This document shows, one piece after another, positions 44,949 through 49,693 of a stretch of 49,693 bases of DNA; position 1 is the stretch's first letter, and each line of letters starts with the position of its first letter. The translations under genes and the position numbers were made by a program. The stretch comes from Actinomycetota bacterium. GTDB taxonomy: Bacteria > Actinomycetota > Actinomycetes > S36-B12 > UBA5976. The DNA lies in assembly GCA_009923495.1 (NCBI GenBank), contig RFTJ01000004.1, forward strand, positions 79,899-129,591. Direction: 5' to 3'. The notes beneath the pieces were generated by a model. That model did no database searches. It was given only the letters and a program-made list of their open reading frames with translations, and had not been told where the DNA came from.

Positions 44949-44964
44949 GGCACCAATTGGTGCC
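44949..44964. promoter_or_regulatory. Perfect 16-base palindrome upstream of the nucleoside import operon
   Basis: GGCACCAATTGGTGCC is fully self-complementary and extends to ACTG/CAGT with one bulged base. It lies 26 bases before the lipoprotein start and next to a -10-like TAAACT on the minus strand, so it sits near the likely transcription start. A repressor site is the natural reading; no candidate regulator gene is in the window's nucleoside region. Confidence 0.6.
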
Positions 44965-45047
44965 ACAGTTCAAAGTTTAGGGATTTATGGTGAAAAACTG
45001 CGGAAGATGCCAAGAATTTTTAAATTAACTCGCGTACTGTGTAAATC

Positions 45048-45686
45048 GTGCAGATTCTGATAACTCAACATCCACTTGTGTCACACAAGTTAACAACCTT
45101 GAGGTCACAAGCAACCGACTCAGCAACATTTAGAGCGCTTACTGATGAGTTAGTGACTTTACTTGCCTATGAAGCAACGAAGAATATTGCAGTAGAGGCG
45201 ATCCAAGTGCAAACCCCGGTGGCTACTGCTGATGGGGTGAAATTGAGTGGCGACGCTCCATTAGTGGTACCCATTTTGCGCGCCGGCCTTGGAATGTTAG
45301 GCGGAATGATGCATCTAATGCCAACGGCTGAAGTTGGCTTCTTGGGAATGATGCGAGACGAAGAGACGCTACAGTCAACAATTTATGCAGACCGAATTCC
45401 AAAAGACCTAGCCGGTCGACAAGTTTTTATCCTCGATCCGATGCTAGCGACCGGTGGAACACTTATTGCGTCAATTGAACTTATGCTCCATCGAGGTGCT
45501 AGCCAAGTAACCGCGGTTTGCTTATTGGCTTCTCCTGAAGGCATAAGTGCATTAGAGCAGGCATTTACTGGTCGCAGCAGCGAGATATCTCTGGTCGCTG
45601 CAGGACTAGATTCCCATTTGAATTCAAAAGGCTACATAGTCCCGGGTCTAGGAGATGCTGGCGATCGGCTTTTCGGTTCCGTCTAA
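45048..45686 (+). CDS. upp: Uracil phosphoribosyltransferase
   Basis: A 212-residue enzyme making UMP from uracil and PRPP. Typical segments are [12 protein letters not shown] at the start, [14 protein letters not shown] (PRPP loop region), [15 protein letters not shown] (the PRPP-binding signature) and [15 protein letters not shown] at the C-terminus. Start is GTG 45048; a -10-like TACTGT ends eight bases before it, so the mRNA may be leaderless. Takes up the uracil released by DeoA. Its 3' end overlaps the convergent kinase gene by 39 bases. Confidence 0.95.
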   Translation: MQILITQHPLVSHKLTTLRSQATDSATFRALTDELVTLLAYEATKNIAVEAIQVQTPVATADGVKLSGDAPLVVPILRAGLGMLGGMMHLMPTAEVGFLGMMRDEETLQSTIYADRIPKDLAGRQVFILDPMLATGGTLIASIELMLHRGASQVTAVCLLASPEGISALEQAFTGRSSEISLVAAGLDSHLNSKGYIVPGLGDAGDRLFGSV

Positions 45687-47096
45687 TAGGGATTTGGCAA
45701 CTGAAAGTTGCGGTCCGTCGGCAAACTCAGCGGAATTGTTTACTGGAACAGGGAAGGTGAATCGGGTACCCAAACCGCTAAATTTACTTGGGAAAAGTTC
45801 AATGTTTCCCCCATTTTCTTCAACAATTGCAGCCATAATGCTCATCCCCAAACCGCTGCCACCGGTTTCCCGAGAACGGGACGGGTCAAATCTTTGAAAA
45901 TGTGTTATGCCGTGCTGGTAGACATCACTGGGCAAGCCAACACCAGCATCTTCAATCGTCAGAGTCGCAGTTTCACCGTTACTAATCAGACTGATTTCAA
46001 CAGGCGAATCGGCTGGGGTGTGACGTTCAATGTTGGAAAAAGTATTAGCTAATAGTTGATCAACCAAGTGTTGTGAAGCAAAAATTTGAACATTCGGCTG
46101 AACTTCAAATTCGATTTTTCGAGAAGGCTGCAGAGTGTATAAATCATCGATACCTTGCTGAACGGCAATTGACAGGTTAACTGTCCCTTTTGGATGTTCT
46201 TTCCGTTCCCCTAATTCGGCTAACAAGAGCAAGTCACCAATGAGTGATTCCATTCGCTCAATCTGAGACTTAACCCGAGTATGAGCGCGGTCGGTCTGCT
46301 CAGGCGACAATTTATTTCCAGGACTAATGAGTTCAACGTAACTCTTAATTACTGTGAGCGGGGTTCTGAGTTCGTGAGATGCATCTCCCAAAAAGTTCTG
46401 CATCGACTTTTGCACCGCACGCTCAGCTTCCACCGTTCGCTGCAGAGTACCAATCATTGTGTCCAGGGCGGTAGTCAATTCATCAACTTCCGATTTTCCA
46501 GTTGGTGCTGGAAGTGATATCTCGGTTTCACCTTTGGCGATTTCTGTTGCACTCTGAATAAGTCTTTGCAACTTGCTGATGTCACTGTGAATAAACATGC
46601 TCAGGATTAACACGCCAATTGAAACAAAGATAACTACGGCAATTATCAGAATCCGGATTTCAGTGGAACGCTCAGCAATTACTGGCTCTAGTGAACTTAC
46701 AAAAATCAAGTACTCTTTATCACCAATGTAAAGTGACTTAACCCTTAGATGTTCAGTAGCAACAAGGTCTTGCGCTTGACTGCTAGAACTCTTTAAAAAT
46801 TTGGTTGATGGAGATGTTGTAATGAGGTTGCGATTTCCACTAAGTGCGGCAACTTGCCCATCAGCAGAAACATAGCTAACCGAAAGTGGAATTTGGCTAT
46901 AGTTCGTGTACTCCAACACAGCGGTAATCGGGTCGCGCTCTGAGGCAGTTACAGTACTGATCGCGCTCTGTAGCTGGCCATCAATACTCTTCACTCCTGC
47001 GTTGTAGTGGTTAATCACAGATGCACTACCGATAGAGATTGCCACAATAGCAATCACTCCTGTAGCCGCCAGGCTTAGGCGGGTTTGCATGCGCAT
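45648..47096 (-). CDS. Sensor histidine kinase without adjacent response regulator
   Basis: A 482-residue membrane kinase. Helix 1 (about 7-27), an extracellular sensor region of about 115 residues, helix 2 (about 145-167), a HAMP linker, and the phosphoacceptor H-box ([16 protein letters not shown]) follow in order. ATP-binding boxes are N (NTFSNIERH), G1 ([11 protein letters not shown]) and G2 ([19 protein letters not shown]). I chose ATG 47096, where the membrane helix follows closely; a longer frame reaches 47168. No response regulator gene is next to it, since the upstream gene is divergent and unrelated. The C-terminal 13 codons lie antisense to the upp gene. Confidence 0.9.
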   Translation of the reverse strand: MRMQTRLSLAATGVIAIVAISIGSASVINHYNAGVKSIDGQLQSAISTVTASERDPITAVLEYTNYSQIPLSVSYVSADGQVAALSGNRNLITTSPSTKFLKSSSSQAQDLVATEHLRVKSLYIGDKEYLIFVSSLEPVIAERSTEIRILIIAVVIFVSIGVLILSMFIHSDISKLQRLIQSATEIAKGETEISLPAPTGKSEVDELTTALDTMIGTLQRTVEAERAVQKSMQNFLGDASHELRTPLTVIKSYVELISPGNKLSPEQTDRAHTRVKSQIERMESLIGDLLLLAELGERKEHPKGTVNLSIAVQQGIDDLYTLQPSRKIEFEVQPNVQIFASQHLVDQLLANTFSNIERHTPADSPVEISLISNGETATLTIEDAGVGLPSDVYQHGITHFQRFDPSRSRETGGSGLGMSIMAAIVEENGGNIELFPSKFSGLGTRFTFPVPVNNSAEFADGPQLSVAKSLLDGTEKPIASIS

Positions 47097-47175
47097 AACA
47101 CACTCACAATCTTGTTGCTGTAAGAAAATGGTAGAGCCATTTTGCGGTTGCAGGTGAATGATTGACAATGTTCTG

Positions 47176-47219
47176 TCACGGTTATCGAACCGTGATGTGC
47201 ACTAATGCTTACGGTAAGC
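47176..47219. promoter_or_regulatory. Two inverted repeats between the kinase and flavoprotein genes
   Basis: TCACGGTT-ATCG-AACCGTGA (47176-47195) and GCTTAC-G-GTAAGC (47207-47219) are both perfect. They lie in the 135-base divergent region, the second ending 12 bases before the flavoprotein start. Possible operators for either gene; the binding protein is unknown. Confidence 0.5.
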
Positions 47220-47231
47220 CAGAATTGAGCA

Positions 47232-48464
47232 GTGACTGTTATTCAAACCGATGTTCTTGTGGTTGGCGCTGGGCCTGCAGGGTCTTCTGCGGCAACTTGG
47301 GCCGCAAGATCTGGTCGCGAAGTGCTGATTATTGATTCAGCAAAGTTTCCCCGAGATAAACCCTGTGGCGATGGGCTCACTCCGCGAGCGATTGCCGAAC
47401 TTTCAGCACTCGGCTTGGGCAGTTGGCTATCGGGACGGGCTCGGAATCTAGGTCTGCGAGCTGCTGGGTTTGGCCAAGAACTTTTGCTTCCGTGGCCTGG
47501 CGGCTCTTTGCCTAATTACGGCGGAGCAGCTCCTCGCATGATTTTAGATAACACTATTTTGGCAGTGGCTAAGGACGCTGGCGCACAACTTCGCGAACAA
47601 ACTTCAGCCTCCGATGTGGTCCTTGACTCTGGAATCTTGAAGACCGTAATTGCAAAATCAGGTGATGAAACGATACAGATAAATGCAAATCAGATAATAA
47701 TTGCCGATGGCGCAAAATCGCAATTAGGTCGAAAACTTAATCGTCAGTGGCACCGCGACACTGCTTATGGTGTGGCCGCTCGAGGTTACATAGATAGCGA
47801 ACGTAGCGATGATCCATGGATTTCATCACACCTAGAACTTCGTAACTCCGAGAACGAAATCCTCTCGGGCTATGGTTGGATCTTTCCTCTCGGATCGGGC
47901 GAAGTAAATGTTGGCGTCGGTACTTTGGCAACCAATAAACGTCCGGCGGACATAAACCTTCGCGCATTGCTTTCGCAATACACTGACCAGCAGCGTGAAG
48001 CCTGGAAGTTACATGGGGACATTAAGGCGCCTTGGTCAGCACTATTGCCAATGGGTGGGGCAGTTTCTGGAGTTGCTGGTCGGAACTACATGTTTGTTGG
48101 TGATGCAGCTGGCTGTGTTAATCCATTAAACGGTGAAGGTATTGATTATGGCCTCGAAACTGGCCGATTGGCAGCCCAAATGCTTGATTCGGAAACGGAT
48201 TTTTCCGCTGCGTGGCCAGCTGAACTTCGTAATCACTATGGCTACGCATTTTCAATTGCGCGCCGACTTGCTGGAATTCTGACAGTTCCAGGTTTATTGC
48301 CAGCAGCTGGACCAATTGGAATGCGCTCGCGCACACTAATGAAATTAGCTTTGCGCGTTATGGGCAATCTGATTACCGAAGACGACAAAGATTTATTGGC
48401 GAGAACTTGGCGCACGGCTGGTCGACTTTCGATCAAATTAGATGAACGACCACCGTTTAATTAA
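47232..48464 (+). CDS. Geranylgeranyl-reductase-family FAD-dependent oxidoreductase
   Basis: A 410-residue flavoprotein. Residues 6-25 hold the FAD Rossmann motif (VLVVGAGPAGSSAATWAA), followed by FPRDKPCGDGLTPRA, the cysteine-containing signature of geranylgeranyl reductases. A second FAD motif is FVGDAAGCVNPLNGEGIDYG (near 290). Relatives saturate isoprenoid chains, for example MenJ reducing menaquinone in mycobacteria; which isoprenoid is used here is not shown. Start is GTG 47232. A palindrome-rich promoter region precedes it. Confidence 0.87.
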   Translation: MTVIQTDVLVVGAGPAGSSAATWAARSGREVLIIDSAKFPRDKPCGDGLTPRAIAELSALGLGSWLSGRARNLGLRAAGFGQELLLPWPGGSLPNYGGAAPRMILDNTILAVAKDAGAQLREQTSASDVVLDSGILKTVIAKSGDETIQINANQIIIADGAKSQLGRKLNRQWHRDTAYGVAARGYIDSERSDDPWISSHLELRNSENEILSGYGWIFPLGSGEVNVGVGTLATNKRPADINLRALLSQYTDQQREAWKLHGDIKAPWSALLPMGGAVSGVAGRNYMFVGDAAGCVNPLNGEGIDYGLETGRLAAQMLDSETDFSAAWPAELRNHYGYAFSIARRLAGILTVPGLLPAAGPIGMRSRTLMKLALRVMGNLITEDDKDLLARTWRTAGRLSIKLDERPPFN

Positions 48465-48487
48465 AGCTGAGTACTCAACACCCAAAA

Positions 48488-49693
48488 CTAGTCAGTCACT
48501 GTTTGTGCAGCAGATGTGTCTGCTTCAACACTCTTTCCCATTTCTTTTGGTAGCTGTGTTGCGACGATTACTGCAACAATTAAAACAATTACCGCAGAAA
48601 TAGTTGCCACGCGATGTGAGGCATCAGTGAAGGCAGCAAATGCCTGTGACTTAAATGCCGCCGCTTTGTCAGCAGGTAGACCGTTGCTCTGTGCGATAGC
48701 AAGAGTTTTTGGCACAGCAGAAACAGTAGTTAAGACAGCATCTTTAGCCTGAGCTGGAAGGTTCGGGATCGAGTTGAGAGTTGGCGCAACTTTACTCGCA
48801 TAAGTGGTCGCCAAGATAGTTCCAAGTGTGGCAACACCAAGTGCACCAAAAACCTGTCGCACTGTGTTCTGCACTGCAGATCCTGAACCGGCCCGACTCA
48901 TCGGCAGGGCATTTTGCATGACCGTTGATGCGGGCGCAATGACATTTCCCATGCCCGCGCCAAAACAGAAGAAAGCTATTAAGGCAGCCCAAATCGGTGT
49001 GTTTTCGCGAAGTTGCGTCATGCCCACTAACGCAAGTCCGACAAGAATTAGGCCGAAAGTCATTACATTTCGATTGCCGAATTTGGCGACCATCTTTGAA
49101 CTTCGTGGCGCAGCCACAATTTGACCAAGTGCGAATGGCACGAACGCCAAGCCGGCACTGAGTGTGCTGTAGTCACGAATTACCTGCAGGTAAAACGGCA
49201 AGGTGAAAGTTATTCCACTCAATGCGAAAAATGCAAGGCTAACAGCAACTAAACTCACGGCGTATGGGCGATTTGCGAACAAGGTGACATCAAAAGATTT
49301 ATGGTCGCTGCGTTTTTCTAAGTAGATGAATAAGGCAAGTAAGCCTAGACCCAATGTGAATGGACCAATAACAGTTTTGTCTGCAAAAGTATGGATGACA
49401 CCGGCATGGATAATTCCGTAAACCAAAGCCACTAAGCCAGAGATTGAAATTAGCAATCCCGGAATGTCCAGTCGTTGTGGAGTTGGGTTCTTAGTTTCTG
49501 GAACTACTCGCACGATGCCTATGATGCCCAGAATCACAATCGGCACATTTATTAGGAAGACAGATCCCCAATCGTTTCCAGTTAAACCATTAGTCCACGA
49601 AGGATTCTCTAGCAGTAGGCCGCCAATGATTGGCCCGAGAGCCACTGCCCCACCAACAGCCGCAGCCCAAGTGCCGATCGCTTTGCCACGTTC
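48488..49693 (-). CDS. MFS drug/H+ antiporter (DHA2, EmrB/QacA type), C-terminal 401 residues
   Basis: A polytopic membrane protein cut at its N-terminal side by the window edge; the frame is open to the last base. The visible part starts ERGKAIGTWAAAVGGAVALG and continues PIIGG, the antiporter motif C of helix 5. It then shows about nine to ten further helices, consistent with the 14-helix DHA2 family. An extracytoplasmic loop with NGLPADKAAAFKSQAF precedes the last helix, as in QacA-type exporters. The convergent 23-base gap to the flavoprotein holds a short palindrome (TGAGTACTCA, 48468-48477). Substrate unknown. Confidence 0.9.
   Translation of the reverse strand, partial: ERGKAIGTWAAAVGGAVALGPIIGGLLLENPSWTNGLTGNDWGSVFLINVPIVILGIIGIVRVVPETKNPTPQRLDIPGLLISISGLVALVYGIIHAGVIHTFADKTVIGPFTLGLGLLALFIYLEKRSDHKSFDVTLFANRPYAVSLVAVSLAFFALSGITFTLPFYLQVIRDYSTLSAGLAFVPFALGQIVAAPRSSKMVAKFGNRNVMTFGLILVGLALVGMTQLRENTPIWAALIAFFCFGAGMGNVIAPASTVMQNALPMSRAGSGSAVQNTVRQVFGALGVATLGTILATTYASKVAPTLNSIPNLPAQAKDAVLTTVSAVPKTLAIAQSNGLPADKAAAFKSQAFAAFTDASHRVATISAVIVLIVAVIVATQLPKEMGKSVEADTSAAQTVTD

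Noticed and set aside
1-49693. CRISPR array, prophage or toxin-antitoxin pair
   Set aside because: No regularly spaced repeats, phage structural genes or small paired genes of this type were seen.

Overview
The window reads as a continuous stretch of actinobacterial chromosome. Base composition looks moderate by eye (not counted) and is clearly below that of Streptomyces or Mycobacterium. Genes are tightly packed, with many 4-base start/stop overlaps and several GTG starts. The gene order combines two blocks known from the origin side of actinobacterial chromosomes: ino1-padR-DUF5318-ponA...rpsF-ssb-rpsR-rplI, then ppiA-rhomboid-crgA-DUF881-pabA-pknB-pbpA-rodA-pstP-fhaB-fhaA-tRNA-Leu. A streamlined, probably aquatic actinobacterium is my best guess, but nothing here fixes the genus.

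Layout. 1-8.8 kb: inositol-phosphate synthase (cut by the window edge), its PadR neighbour, a class A PBP, a racemase-like/FemX/endonuclease IV operon on the minus strand, and the S6-SSB-S18-L9 operon with an S6:S18-type leader that would cover the ribosome binding site. 8.8-19.1 kb: the growth and division cluster, with cyclophilin, rhomboid, CrgA, DUF881 and PabA, then the minus-strand operon fhaA-fhaB-pstP-rodA-pbpA-pknB. Only one Ser/Thr kinase gene is present. tRNA-Leu(CAG) closes this block.

19.1-34.8 kb: the accessory and most interesting part, a beta-glucan (probably laminarin-type beta-1,3-glucan) utilisation locus directly beyond the tRNA. It has two GH16 glucanases (one secreted, one without signal peptide), an ABC sugar importer (binding protein and two permeases, no ATPase), a GH1 beta-glucosidase and a LacI regulator. 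Three large secreted modular proteins follow. They share a lectin-like beta-sandwich module (two of the three proteins) and Ig-like (Big-type) modules (all three). A LacI-type operator lies in the divergent promoter region, and a related site lies upstream of the last secreted protein, which suggests one regulon. The likely route is extracellular cutting and binding of glucan, import of oligosaccharides and intracellular hydrolysis to glucose.

34.8-45.7 kb: a PAP2 phosphatase, then a (deoxy)nucleoside salvage region. A BMP-type nucleoside ABC importer forms one minus-strand operon with cytidine deaminase and thymidine phosphorylase. A PmmB/PGM2-type mutase (probable phosphopentomutase) and DeoC converge on it, and uracil phosphoribosyltransferase diverges from it. 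Together they take nucleosides in, release the base and run deoxyribose-1-phosphate to glyceraldehyde-3-phosphate and acetaldehyde. 45.6-49.7 kb: a sensor histidine kinase with no adjacent response regulator, a geranylgeranyl-reductase-type flavoprotein and the C-terminal part of a drug/H+ antiporter cut by the window edge.
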